Shown one piece after another: positions 45,400 through 56,592 of a stretch of DNA of 64,000 nucleotides. The translations under genes were made by a program, and so were the position numbers. Every line of letters starts with the position of its first letter. The stretch's first letter is position 1. The notes below the pieces were generated by a model. The model ran no database searches. It was not told the origin of the DNA and saw only the letters and a list, made by a program, of their open reading frames with translations. Source of the stretch: Petunia secreta (taxonomy: Eukaryota > Streptophyta > Magnoliopsida > Solanales > Solanaceae); the NCBI GenBank assembly GCA_029990175.1, contig JARKIP010000003.1, positions 4,712,001 through 4,776,000 on the forward strand, given 5' to 3'.

Positions 45400-45419
45400 G
45401 GAGACGGAATTCCGTCTCC
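45400..45419. repeat. Perfect palindromic CACTA motif
   Basis: GGAGACGGAATTCCGTCTCC, a perfect 20-bp palindrome, just after the retrotransposon. The neighbouring half-motif AATTCCCTCTC (from 45346/45347) was split by the retrotransposon insertion. Confidence 0.9.
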
Positions 45420-45710
45420 AACCCAAATTAATTAACCCGCTTCTCTTCCACATTCAGTATTCATTCACTCCCAAAATCAAAAAACCCCCCAAACCCACTG
45501 CTCCCCCGGCGAACTCACTGCTCCGGCGAATTTCTTCCCTCCCCGGCAAAAACATCCCCAACCCCAATACCAAGTAAGTTTTTTCTTCATTTGAATATCA
45601 AGAATCCACATTATTTTTAGCAAATTGAAATTATTTTTTCCTCCCTATTTTTTCCATCCATGAATTCGACCCCCATTTTCCCCACCCCAATACCAACTTT
45701 GACACCCCAA

Positions 45711-46109
45711 CTATCATGTTTGTATACTCGTTTAATATTTGTTAGAGTGGATTATTAGAAATTAAATGTCATTAGTTCTAGAAATAGTTAGAAAAATAAT
45801 ATAAAGTAGATAAATTTAATTCAAGAATAATTAGAAAGAAATAATTAAGAACAATGTTATTGAACATGACAAATAAAATAAATGTAGGTAGTTTGATTTA
45901 GTTAGTTAATTAAAAAATTAATATACAACATAATTTAACAATAATGTTATACACCTATAGTTTGCTAGAAAAATTGCTATAAGTTGTTGTATTGATTTAA
46001 AATTGCTATCATGTTTGTATACTCGTTTAATATTTGTTAGAGTGGATTATTAGAAATTAAATGTCATTAGTTCTAGAAATAGTTAGAAAAATAATATAAA
46101 GTAGATAAA
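45711..46109. repeat. Direct repeat of about 104 bp inside the CACTA element
   Basis: Copies at 45711-45814 and 46006-46109 start CTATCATGTTTGTATACTCG and end GTAGATAAA. They appear identical and are 295 bp apart. The sequence between is AT-rich and non-coding. Confidence 0.88.
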
Positions 46110-46131
46110 AATAATACCTTCTCGTGTAAGT

Positions 46132-46347
46132 ATTGTCAATGCTAGTTGTTCTTCTTCTTCTTCACATGCACCACAAGCTGGGGATGATGAGTTGCGCGCT
46201 AGATTGGCGGATATGGAGCAAAGGCTAGTAGATAGTGAAAGGCAACGGATGGAAGACCGTGAGAATGTGAAGAAATTACAGGAAATTGTGGCAAAGATTT
46301 GGAGAGATAAGGAGCAAGGAAGTGGCCCGTCCCAAGGAGCGGATTAG
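46132..46347 (+). pseudogene. C-terminal exon fragment of a CACTA-encoded protein
   Basis: An open stretch encodes a Ser-rich start, then a charged helical segment (DDELRARLADMEQRL, MEDRENVKKLQEIVAKIW) and ends GPSQGAD at TAG 46345-46347. The acidic, coiled-coil C-terminus resembles the end of the plant Ptta/En/Spm (PF03004) proteins in CACTA elements. Nothing upstream of it survives, so it is a deletion remnant. The exon start is uncertain. Confidence 0.55.
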
Positions 46348-46561
46348 TACTCTTATGGTTTGTTAAGTTGTGAACATCCTTTAGTTTTTATTTGTGTTGA
46401 ATGGTTAATGATGAAACAATATGCATGTTGAATTGTTTTATTGGCCGTGGTAGCTTTGTTTTATGTTAAACAGGTATTTTATGTTAAACAGGTTGTTTTT
46501 TGGTATTTGGTTGCTTTGTACCGAATTTCTAATATTTTTGTTTAGCAGGATTTGTATAGTT

Positions 46562-47009
46562 AGAGACGGAATTCCATCTCTAACCAACCAAAAAAAATTA
46601 AATAATTTTTTTAGAGACGGAATTCCGTCTCTAAACAACAAAAATAATTTTTAAAATTTTAATTGGAGAGGGAATTCCGTCTCTAAACAATTAAAATAAT
46701 ATATATAATTTATGTTTGAGAGGGAATTCCCTCTCCAAGCATTAAATTAATTAAATTAATTTAATGCTTGGAGAGGGAATTCCCTCTCCAAGCACTAAAT
46801 TAATTTAATTGATTTAGTGTTTGGAGAGGGAATTCCCTCTCCAAATGCAAAAGTTCACGCGTTCTGACACAGTCTTGGAGACGGAATTCCGTCTCCAAGA
46901 ATGTGTCAGTGTGTCAGCAGCTTTTGCATTTGGAGACGGAATTCCGTCTCCAAGCAGTCCAACGACGCGCTTAAAAGCGAAGGACGCTCAGAGACGGAAT
47001 TCCGTCTCC
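46562..47009. repeat. Right subterminal palindrome array of the CACTA element
   Basis: Nine 18-20-bp palindromic motifs (GAGACGGAATTCCGTCTC or GAGAGGGAATTCCCTCTC and near variants) lie at 46562, 46613, 46665, 46719, 46770, 46823, 46877, 46932 and 46990. Several are joined by inverted spacers. 46719-46789 is an essentially perfect palindrome of about 71 bp, and CCAAATGCAAAAG (about 46841) pairs with CTTTTGCATTTGG (about 46921-46933). Confidence 0.9.
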
Positions 47010-47057
47010 ATCCGTCTCCAAACTTTGACGCTGAATGATTAATTTCTAGTAGTGACA

Positions 47058-47680
47058 TGCGTAATATATTCTCAAATGATATTTTGAACAGTCTCAGTAT
47101 CTTGTGTTGGTAGCATATTTGACCCTAATAAATGGAAGGAAGGTAAATTAGAACTTGTCACCATGTCACAATTAGTTACTCCTGCCTTAGCAACAAATCA
47201 TCAAAATTAACACTATCTTGGTAAATATATGAATCAAAGATCTAAAGAATAGGGGAGACTATGCAACTTTCCAAAACTATTCAAATTCCAATGTTATTTT
47301 ACCTTAAACCAAAAATTAAAAAAAATTCAAATTCCATGTTATTTTTACCTCAACAGCCCAGATGAACCACTTTTCCTGGCATAAGCGCGATGACAATGCT
47401 ACAGAGATATCATTTAAAAAGTAAGACTGCTTACTGTGATCTGTTCTATATTGAATGGCCGATTTGTTAACGTGCATGATCTATTTTATCATTTTATTTA
47501 CAGGGTTCATAGGTTTTTTTCATAGCCTATAAATCTAGGTGACACAATAAATCTAGGTGACACAATACTGAAGGGATTCCTCAAATCTAATGAGTGTAAG
47601 AATCTACAAAACCATTTACTCCCTTCATTAAGAATCTACAAAACCATTTACTCCCTTCATTTCAATCGATGAGACATATC
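47058..47680. other. Spacer with small duplications
   Basis: No gene. Two short tandem duplications near its right end: AAATCTAGGTGACACAAT twice around 47530-47565, and a 31-bp unit beginning AAGAATCTACAAAACCATTT twice (about 47599 and 47630). Confidence 0.6.
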
Positions 47681-48260
47681 TATACTGGTAAGATTCTGTC
47701 ATGGACACGTGGCGACCGGCTACGATGCCACGGAGACATACACATAGAGAGTGCGGTGTAAAGTCTTCGAAGACGGGCACGAGGCTGATACCACCTGGGG
47801 GAAGAAGACATGGAGTGTCCGATCAGGTGAATCGGACACTCTGCAACTGTAACTATCCCATGATCACACATTAAATGAAAGAAAGATCATAGGTCTCCCA
47901 GGATCCAAAAGTGAGGGACGTGGACACATTAATACCCACGAACAATTTAGCTCAGGCTCCTATAAATACTTTCCTAACCCCGTTGTAAAAGAAATTCACA
48001 AATACATGCCAAAACTCTGTCCAATTGTATCCTCAATATATTACATATTCATATATTGATCTTGTCATTGTTCTTACTCATTATTTCATAGTTATATCTA
48101 ATCGTTATTGTCTTGATACGACGTATTGCTTATAACTCACAAATTTAATTGTGTCCTAAGAGCAGATTTTAGGCCATACAATTTGGCGCCCATTATGGGG
48201 CTCAAGCAATTGAGATTGTTCCAAGATTGTAACATCCATTTCATTTCGTGCACCCTCATT

Positions 48261-49670
48261 CTTCAAAATGGTTGAAGGAAACACTAGCAACCTAACAGAT
48301 GAAAATCAAACTCATCCTGTTTGGAAATGAGGTCACCCAACCATCGATGATGCTCATTATGAGCAAGTCTTCCCAGTAAACATTGTAGACCCAAGTTCGT
48401 TGTGGTATGGGACCTAGCAAATGTAGCTCACGCCATTTATGCCACAGACCCGTGAGGCCTTCGCATAACAGGCTAGGGTAAACAAGAAAATGAAAAAGTA
48501 TCAGGCCTACAACCACCCCGCCCTTAATTCCTGTTGGAGGCACTTTTACAGACACTTCTACTTCTGTTCATCAAGGTGTAATAACAAGAGGACCTCCAAA
48601 CGGATTCAGGTTTGAGGACTCATGTACAATAACTTTAGGAACTGTGCCCTTCGAAATAGTTCCCGTGGTGGTGGAGCCAATCCGTGGTACAAAAAGCATC
48701 CCGTTGGATCTAGAAAAGTGGAAAAAATTTTGAAAAAAAAAAATCAAAAATGGATGGAGCGAATCTTGGGCCCCAAAGTCCCAGAAACTGATAGATATTA
48801 ATAACAAGCCTTCAAGCCAAAGTAGCCCTGGCTCCGATCCCAAAACACTTCAAATTATAGATTTTGAAGAAATATGACGGCACATCAGCGGTCAGACCCC
48901 ACAAATCATGTTACCGAGTACACGGCGATGGCAAAAAGGAACGACGTAACCAAGTTAAGTGTTGGACTCCGTGTTCCTTAAAAAATTTGGAGAGACACTT
49001 GAAAAAAGAGTATTGAACTGATATATGCATCTGCCTTTCGAGTCTATTGGGTCATTTGATGAGTACACTAATTTGTTCATCAAGGTACATACTCGGATCC
49101 AAAAGGTCCATAAAAGAAAAAGGACATCTTCAAGTCAAGGAAAGATTGAAGAAGCCCCTCCGTGACTTCATTGAATGCTTTTAGGCGGAATAGATGCTCA
49201 TGCCTCTGATGGATGATGAATTGGGCCATCCTGGCATACATGAAAATTTTAATCCAAGCAATTAGAAGGCGTATACCGAGTTGAAAAAGAACTTGCAAGA
49301 GTGGCAAGATTTTACTTGGGATGATGTACACACTAGAACCTGTTCCAAGATCAGATTAGAGAAGGAAGAGGTGGAGTTTGCGAATCGTCGTTCTAAATAC
49401 AAAAATTGTTCCGAGTCGCCTAGACGGTTGGGGAATATGGAGCATTCAAAGGGAGCAAAGGATGGCGAACAATGTTATTTAATTGCTCTTAAGAGTGGAG
49501 TCATCCCGTTTGGACCTTCCAAATAGCAATCGTAGCGTCTGGGGCCTGAGGAGGAATTGGTTCCCTCAAATTGAAAAGTCAGTCCGATCAACGTGGAACA
49601 TCTCCAATTTGAAGCGGTACTACCTCTAATTCTAAGATACTTCACTTTGCTTGTTTCATTTATATTCACC
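48261..49670 (+). pseudogene. gag remnant of the decayed Tat-like element
   Basis: It starts near an ATG at about 48268 (MVEGNTSNLTDENQ). Later pieces such as HLPFESIGSFDEYTNLF match the gag style of Tat elements (compare the FLKRFND region of the intact copy). Many stops and shifts make it non-functional. Assignment is by position and weak likeness. Confidence 0.5.
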
Positions 49671-50155
49671 TACGACTGAGAGCCACCATAAGTTGAGGCA
49701 TGGGTAGAATAATTGCCATCCCCCCATTTTCTTTTCATGGCCTATTCAAGAAGCGGAGGGAGCGGAACACAATGCTCGGGTCCACGGCCAATGGGCGTAC
49801 ACTGCCAGTGGTAGCGTACATAACAACACTCAGCTCACAGAGACTCTCCAACTTCTAAGGGTGAAGGTCTAACCCACAGCCTCGAGACTATATGTCAACT
49901 TTTATGAAAACAAAAGACGCGTGTATAAACTTGCATGGTCAAAATAACAAAACAAGAGAAGCAAAATAAAAGGGAAAATAAATACGCACTACACTTTTTT
50001 TTTTCCCTTAACAAGGTTTTTCCTAATTGGGTTTTTCTTATAAATTTTTTAACCAGGCAAATTTCAAAGCGTAAGCTTTTTAATCACCGACGAGCCATGT
50101 TGCCGATTAGCTCACCAAGGTTAAGCGAAGATCTTGAAAAGTCGCCTTGATCATT

Positions 50156-50203
50156 CCACTCCCCGAGCACTCTGACAATCACTTGGGAAGTGGGGGAACT
50201 ATC
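50156..50203 (+). other. Hairpin and polypurine tract of the decayed element
   Basis: CCACTCCCCGAG (50156-50167) faces CTTGGGAAGTGG (50182-50193). Ten of twelve positions pair as Watson-Crick, one as G-T, and one is a C-A mismatch. It sits at the same place relative to the 3' LTR as the perfect hairpin at 44223-44262. Confidence 0.75.
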
Positions 50204-50707
50204 TGTATTGGCAAGATTATGTCACAAACACGTGGCGACCGGCCACGGCCCCACATGGACATACACATGGAGAGTCCAATGTAAAGTCTTTGAGGATGGG
50301 AGCGAGGCTGATACGACTCAGGGGGAAGAAGACATGGAGTGTCCGAGTCAGGCGAATCAGACACTCCATAGCTGTAACTGCCCCATGATCACACACTAAA
50401 TGAAAGTAAGATCATGGGTCTCCCACAATCCAAATGTGGGAGACATGGACTCATTAATGTCCACGAACAATTTAGTTCAGGCTCCTATAAATACTTTCCT
50501 CACCTATTATAAACGACATTCACAAAATACATGCCAAAACGATGTCCAATTATATTTTAAATATATTACAAATTCATCTATTGATTTTGTCATTGTTCTT
50601 ACTCATTATTTCATAGTTATATCTAATAATTATTGCCTTTATATGACGTATTTCTTGTAGCCTTATTACAAATTTAATAGTCTTAAGAGCAAATTTTAAG
50701 CCATACA

Positions 50708-51846
50708 ATAATTGAAAAAAAATGTTGATCTTTGAAATTTACTGTCTAGAACATGTCATACCATTTGTGTGGATACAAAATTTTTGAAATTTGTAGCCTT
50801 AAGCATGTCATAATATTTGTGTGTTAATTTCTCATTAAAGGCAAAATGGGAAGTGCCAATTTGCATTTACAAGAGAAATGATATCGGCTAAAGTAGACTT
50901 TATCAAATAATAGAATATGCAAAGGTTGACTAGTTAATAGGCAAAGCTTGATAGCTGATTTAACCAATTAAGAAAAAAATGCAAAGTAACAGATCAAAAG
51001 TGTAAGACAAAAACTAAATGCAGCATAATTTCTCTTTCTAACACTATTGGGGTCTCAGGGTGAAACTAGAAGAACCTTGCTTAGTAGCTGCAGAGTCAGT
51101 GGGAGACATTGGGATTCCAATAGCGTTGAGATTGTCTATGAAACGAATTAAGACTCCATAGTTGATCTCAAAGGCCTTCTCTCTTAAAATAGTTTTGATA
51201 TACTTAAGATGTCATGTCATTTTTCAAATCAAAATGCTGATGAAGCTACAATAGGAGCTGTATTGGCAAGAGAAATGGACCGATGGAGGCTCAATCTATG
51301 TGAGCAACTCTACATCAAACAGAACATGCGTTTAGGATCTAAGAAACCTAAAGAAATATAAATTAGTGTTTATTTTAATCTTTGAGATCACTTCGTTCAA
51401 GTCTTTGACAATGACATGGCCATAATAATACAAGTCAGTGTTTATTTTAATCTTTTGATAGAACTTAGTAGAGTTTTTTTTTAAAACAATTTTGTCAAAC
51501 TTGTTTGTAGCGGAAGCGGTGTGCGGGTAGCCTGTCTGATAGCCTCACTACAATATTAAGACAAGTAAGCTCTTTGTCAGATTCGAAACAGAGGCAAATA
51601 CCCAAAAAAAAAAAACTAACATTAGAGAGTGAGAGTTGATAGAATAGCAGAAATAGAATGTTACACGATAAGAAGCAGGACAAACCTAGATGAAAATGCA
51701 GTATAAGCTTTTATCATCTCTCTATTTAAGGATCATACTTTTGGGGAGGGATTCCAAATTTTTGTTAACTTAGTGTATTAGTGTGTGCTCTAGTATATCT
51801 ACAAACAGATCTGAGACTCCTTATTATCCCAAAACTTTGCTATTAG

Positions 51847-51924
<78 letters not shown>

Positions 51925-52194
51925 ATATATATAGGTGAAAGTTTTTTTAAAGTTAATAAAATGTTAGCCATTTGCTTAAATATATTACTTTAATTGTAGT
52001 TGACGTCAATCTTATAGAGGTATATGAAGTTTTGAGTAGATTAATTTAAATTATTAAAATATTAGACAAAGTTATACAATATAAAACTTAAAAAGTTTCA
52101 AAAAAAATTAAAATCATAGAAACAAAATTTATCATGTTACTAATGTCATAAGCGTGTTACTATAGTGCATGTTATTTGGAGAGGACATAATTTA
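50708..52194. other. Spacer with long AT microsatellite
   Basis: No gene recognised. A pure (AT)n tract of about 70 bp lies at 51848-51920. The short minus-strand frame at 51495-51683 has no known motif. Confidence 0.6.
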
Positions 52195-53200
52195 GTTGAC
52201 GAGATAGGCGACGAAGTTAATGATAAGCTGGAGCTGTAGAAGAAGACTTTTGAGTCTAAAGATTTCAGACTGAGCAGGCTAAAAATGGAGTAAATGGAAT
52301 GAAACTACAATGATTCACCACATAATTAGATGTGGAGGTGACGCACACAGGTTATTCCTAAGAAAGAAAGCTTTAAGTATCTTGGGTCAATACTACAAAG
52401 AAATAGAGAGACTTGATGATGATACCACGCACCATATAGCAGGTTGGATGAAATGAAGACTCACTGTTGACGTCCTATGCGATAAGAAAGTGCTACATAT
52501 ACATAAAGGTAAGTTTTACAAAGTGGCTGTTAGACCGGCTATGTTGTATGGTATTGAATGTTGGCCAGTCAAAAACATCCACGTTCAAAATATGCAAGTA
52601 GCCGAAATGAGGAAGCTTAGATAGATGTGTGTGCATACTAGGAAAGATAAGATTAGGAATGAAGTCATACGGGACAAGGTGGGCGTGGCCTAAGTGCTAT
52701 AGAAGATGCAAGAACCAAGGTTGAGATGGTTCAGGCATGTGATGAGGAGTTGTATTGATGCACCGGTGAGGAGGTGCAAAAAATTGATAGTTCTGGGTCT
52801 ACGGAGAGGTAGACTGAAGAAGAATTAGGGCGAGGTGATCAGGGGGATATGGCTCAACTTCAGATTATCGAGGACTTGACCCAAGATAGAGGAGCATGGA
52901 GGTCGAGGATTAGGATAGAAAGTTGGGAGATAGTTGAGAACTTGGTCCTAGTGTGGGGTTTTAGAGAGTTTTATCATCATTATTGTTATTTTTCAATTTG
53001 TATATTCTTCACTTTCTTGTGCTGCTGTTTCATTTATCTTTGGTAGATTTAGTATTTTTATGTCATCATCTTTTTCATACAGAGCTGGGATCAATCAGAA
53101 ACACCCTCTTTACTTCATTTGAAGTATGTGTAAGGTCTACGTACAACTCACCCTCCCTAGACGTCACTTGTAGAATATACTGAGTATGTTGTTGTTGTTG
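52195..53200 (+). mobile_element. RTE-clade LINE, 5'-truncated, 3' end of RT and tail
   Basis: Broken plus-strand frames encode the C-terminal part of an RTE-type reverse transcriptase: SFKYLGSILQRNRE, GKFYKVAVRPAMLYGIECWP and KIRNEVIRDKVGV, and a GEVI-type segment near the end. Many in-frame stops (for example about 52623). The 3' untranslated region has the GTAAGGTCTACGTACA-type block and ends in TTG repeats (GTTGTTGTTGTTG to 53200), the tail typical of plant RTE LINEs. It is a dead, 5'-truncated copy. Confidence 0.85.
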
Positions 53201-55047
53201 TAATATTCAGTTTTAAACCCATGACTAATATGAACTAAAAACTTCCTACTTAACTGTAAGTTTCTTCTTTGAATATTATACACTAGAAGCAAAAATAGGG
53301 TGCTAGTTATAGTTAACCTGCAGAGGGACTAACGCCCCATTTATTTATACTTAATGGGTCTGAATCTGAACTTGAATTATATTCTTAACTTCAATCACTT
53401 AATACCACTTAATTGATATGTCTGGATCAGATCTGTTATAATATCTTTATGCCATTCATGCGGGACGCATTATCACGATTTTCTTTTCCAAAACAACTCC
53501 ATGCTCTCTCCCTCTCTCACCTTATTCCTACGTCTCTATTCATCTCGTTCCTTTTGAACAGGTAGATTTAATTAAAAAAATTAGATAATTTTCAGCTTTG
53601 AAATTGGAATTTGAAGAGACCCATTTCGACATACTCCTTTTTAGGAAGATCAGTTGCTAAAAGGTTTTGATGAGAGAATAATGAAAGTAGAAGGAGGTGG
53701 TTGTTAGACTATTATTCAATCGCTGAACTATCGCGTCCACGTAATTAGATCTATAATCTCATAATCTTCAATTTACATTCTAACCTCATGACCAATATGA
53801 ACTAAAAACTTCATAACATATAAGTTGGGTAGTAACTAAATGGTATCCTAGGTAACAAGAACGTAACTACAGCCACTATGTGAAATATATTTTTATACTA
53901 TTATGTGAAAACATGAGTCTGGTAGTTATATTATTGTGAAAATTTATTCCATTATCAAGAATAGTTATTATGCTCATCAAAGTGTCTTTAGCTGCTCTAA
54001 TTGTCAAAATTTTCGGAAAATATGTTTTAAATTTGTAAAAGGTCCAAACAGACGCATGCTAACGTGAAAATTGCAGAAAAGTGATATCCATAAGGGGTTG
54101 TTTGGACTTTTGGCCCCGCTAGAAAAAAATTGCTACAAAAGTGATCTCTGTTTCCATCACTAGGCATATGTTAGAAGTTTTTCCTATTAGCATGAGTTCC
54201 AGACATTTCATAATTTATTACTACATATAGTGAAGATAGTATGAATCGTTGCATATTGGGCAGAGTTTTAACCAATGAATAGTTATACCTAATGGGCACC
54301 AGTCGCCATTGGAACTAAGTAAAACTTGCGCTTACGAAGTCATTTTTTAAGCAGGATCAAAGTCCAAACCACTGCCCTATGAGAACTTACATGTTAACTG
54401 CTCAATTATGAGAACTTAACTGCTCAATCATAAGAAATTAAATGTTAACTAGCTGATTAGCAAAATTGATGGATTCTTCATACTCAATTTGATTGGACTG
54501 ATGGGCTTGCTATGGGTTAATTAGATGGGGTAATAACACCAGGTAAACATTAGGTAGAGATTTTGTCAAATTTTAGACATAATTATTGTTAATATCTCTA
54601 TATAAATAGAACATTAGTTAGTAGTCACCTTTTTCTAGCCAATTTGTTGTATTAATTAATATTCCAATTTAAAGGGATAACACTCCCTTATTTTAGGAAA
54701 ACGAATGCCTATTTTATAGGAACAACTACACATTCTGTTATCTGCATAAATTTTGAAAGAATTTCAATCTATTTTGTTACCTTTTCTCTGTTATGTTTTA
54801 TATCTTCCTCTAATCTAATATATCCTTAGATATTATGGCTCATCGAATTCTTAGCCTTGTATTCACCTATCACTAATATATACATGAATTATTCACAAAT
54901 TATTATTTTTGGTATATATATATATTATATATTGTTGATTCAAATGGTATTGATTCTAAAATATTTTCCTTTATTCAGATAAAATGCATTTTCTATCCAT
55001 ATAATATTCACTAACATATCTTTTCTTATTTACACTAACATATTATT

Positions 55048-55142
<95 letters not shown>

Positions 55143-55802
55143 CAGTATGCATTTTGTATTCATATATTATTCACTAAGACATCGTTTCTTATTTATACAT
55201 TGTGTATCTTTATAGTATTCACTAGCATATATTTCCTTATTTATGTGTTTTGTATTCATATAGTATTCCAATGGGTTATGCAATATGCAACTTGTATCCA
55301 TATAGTATCTCTCATGTGTTATGCAATATGCAATTTGTATCCATATAGTATTCACTAGAAAATATTTTTTTTATTTATGCATTTTATATACATACAATAT
55401 TCACATGTGTTATGCAATATGAATTCAAATATTTTTTAGCTTTTTATATAAGAATTTTTATATTTAGACAAGTAATAATTTTGTATGTTACTTATTAATA
55501 CAATATTACTAATTTTTGTATTATGTATCCATATTGTATTTCTATTGGGTGTGAAGTTAAAGCTATATCTTTTTCTATCACCAGTGAAGACTGAAGAATT
55601 ATCAATTTTGGATATGAATTTGTTTTAGATAATTAATAGGAAGATTTGCTAAAAAAGGGCATCAAATCACGTTACAACTATTGCATCCCTTGATTTTAGG
55701 TAACTAGCTTGGGCAGGAATATTTTATTTTTTATTTTTTCTAGCTTTATTATGGCTATAATTTGTTAGGTCTAAGTGAATGTAAGCTACATTAATGGAAT
55801 GA
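53201..55802. other. Spacer with AT microsatellite and short repeats
   Basis: No gene recognised. (TA)n runs from 55052 to 55134. From 55140 to 55440 there are imperfect direct repeats of about 65 bp with GTATTCATATAGTATTCAC and GTTATGCAATATGCAA blocks. Confidence 0.6.
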
Positions 55803-55807
55803 CTATT

Positions 55808-56592
55808 TGATGCAGGGTAAACTACGGAAGCGATAAAGTAAAGATAAAAGTGAGACGTGCTCGAACGATTACCTAAGTAGCTTCGAAGAACGATGTTTTG
55901 ATACACCTCTGGTGATTGTCAAGGAACTCCTACAGTAAGAAAAATCCTCAAGAGATACTCAGCTCTCGCAAATAGAATGATTGAAAAGGATTGAGGTTCA
56001 AATTGGGTTCTACCAATTGAAATTCAAGCCAAGAACAAGGTTTCATTAGAGAGCATTCTCTTGTTTGTGTTTAATGTCAAGACTAGGTAATGAACATAAA
56101 GCCCTAATGGAAGCTTTTATAGTCTTCCCTTTACACATAATGAAAGGTCTAAAATACCCCTAAAATGGGTTAAAACATTAAAGGCCACATAGGGCTAATA
56201 TAGAAAATACACACAAAAACTAGTTAAAATCACGTCATGGCATAACAGGGCCAGGCGCTTCGCCTGGACAGTGGGCGGTCTACCTCACAGAAACAACAGA
56301 GAGTTCATCAATTTTTGGGCGGTCCGCCTGGAGCTTGAGGCGCTCCGCCTGGGGTTTGGGCGCTCCGCCTTGCAGAGATCTTCAGAGAGTGGTTCCAGGC
56401 TTGGGCGGTCCGCCTAGCAGTAGGGGCGGTCCGCCTGGAGCTGTAGTGTCCCATGCGCTCAAGTGTATGGTCTTTAAATTATCTCTAAAGCCTCCATCTT
56501 TCAAGCCCTTCCATACCAAGTGTAGATGAGCACTTTGGATCTCTTTAGCTTGACTCCGAGTGAATGGTCTAGTGAAAGTTTGGGCGGCATCA
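55808..56592 (-). repeat. 3' LTR (left copy) of the minus-strand gypsy element
   Basis: Plus-strand ends TGATGCAGGG...GGCATCA. It contains five to six GGGCGGTCCGCCTGG / GGCGCTCCGCCTGG motifs (56255-56440). The pol frame appears to run into it. Confidence 0.88.

Larger units (their letters stand above)
33741..47054. mobile_element. CACTA (En/Spm) element, deletion derivative, split by a retrotransposon
   Basis: The left end CACTACTAGAAAT and right end ATTTCTAGTAGTG are a perfect 13-bp inverted repeat. The 3-bp TSD ACA flanks it (33738-33740 and 47055-47057). Without the retrotransposon at 33841-45346 only about 1.8 kb of CACTA DNA remains: about 100 bp at the left and 1.7 kb at the right. It holds a last exon-like fragment of a CACTA protein and at least twelve copies of a palindromic GGAGACGGAATTCCGTCTCC-type subterminal motif. 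It needs transposase in trans. Confidence 0.9.
47681..50707 (+). mobile_element. Decayed Tat-like LTR element with internal deletion
   Basis: LTRs at 47681-48180 and 50204-50707 (about 500 bp) share a CTCCTATAAATACTTTCC box and end CCATACA. A primer site (TGGCGCCCATTATGGGGC, from 48184) and a polypurine tract (GGGAAGTGGGGGAACTATC before 50204) are present. The 2-kb interior holds only stop-ridden gag-like frames (for example around 48270-48480 and 49026-49560) and no pol. The LTR start motif TGTATTGG, the primer site and the tract resemble the intact Tat element, so the two are relatives. The 5' LTR start has decayed to TATACTGG, and I found no clear TSD. Confidence 0.82.

Noticed and set aside
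47673..50712. TSD for the decayed Tat-like element
   Set aside because: Flanks ATATC and ATAAT do not match well enough; the 5' LTR start itself is mutated.
53325..53480. Possible MITE end (CGCCCCATTTATTTATACTT and TCTGGATCAGATCTG)
   Set aside because: No convincing inverted partner or target-site duplication found.
51848..55134. Long AT dinucleotide tracts as possible replication origin or matrix attachment
   Set aside because: Simple microsatellites (51848-51920 and 55052-55134) with no other supporting signal.
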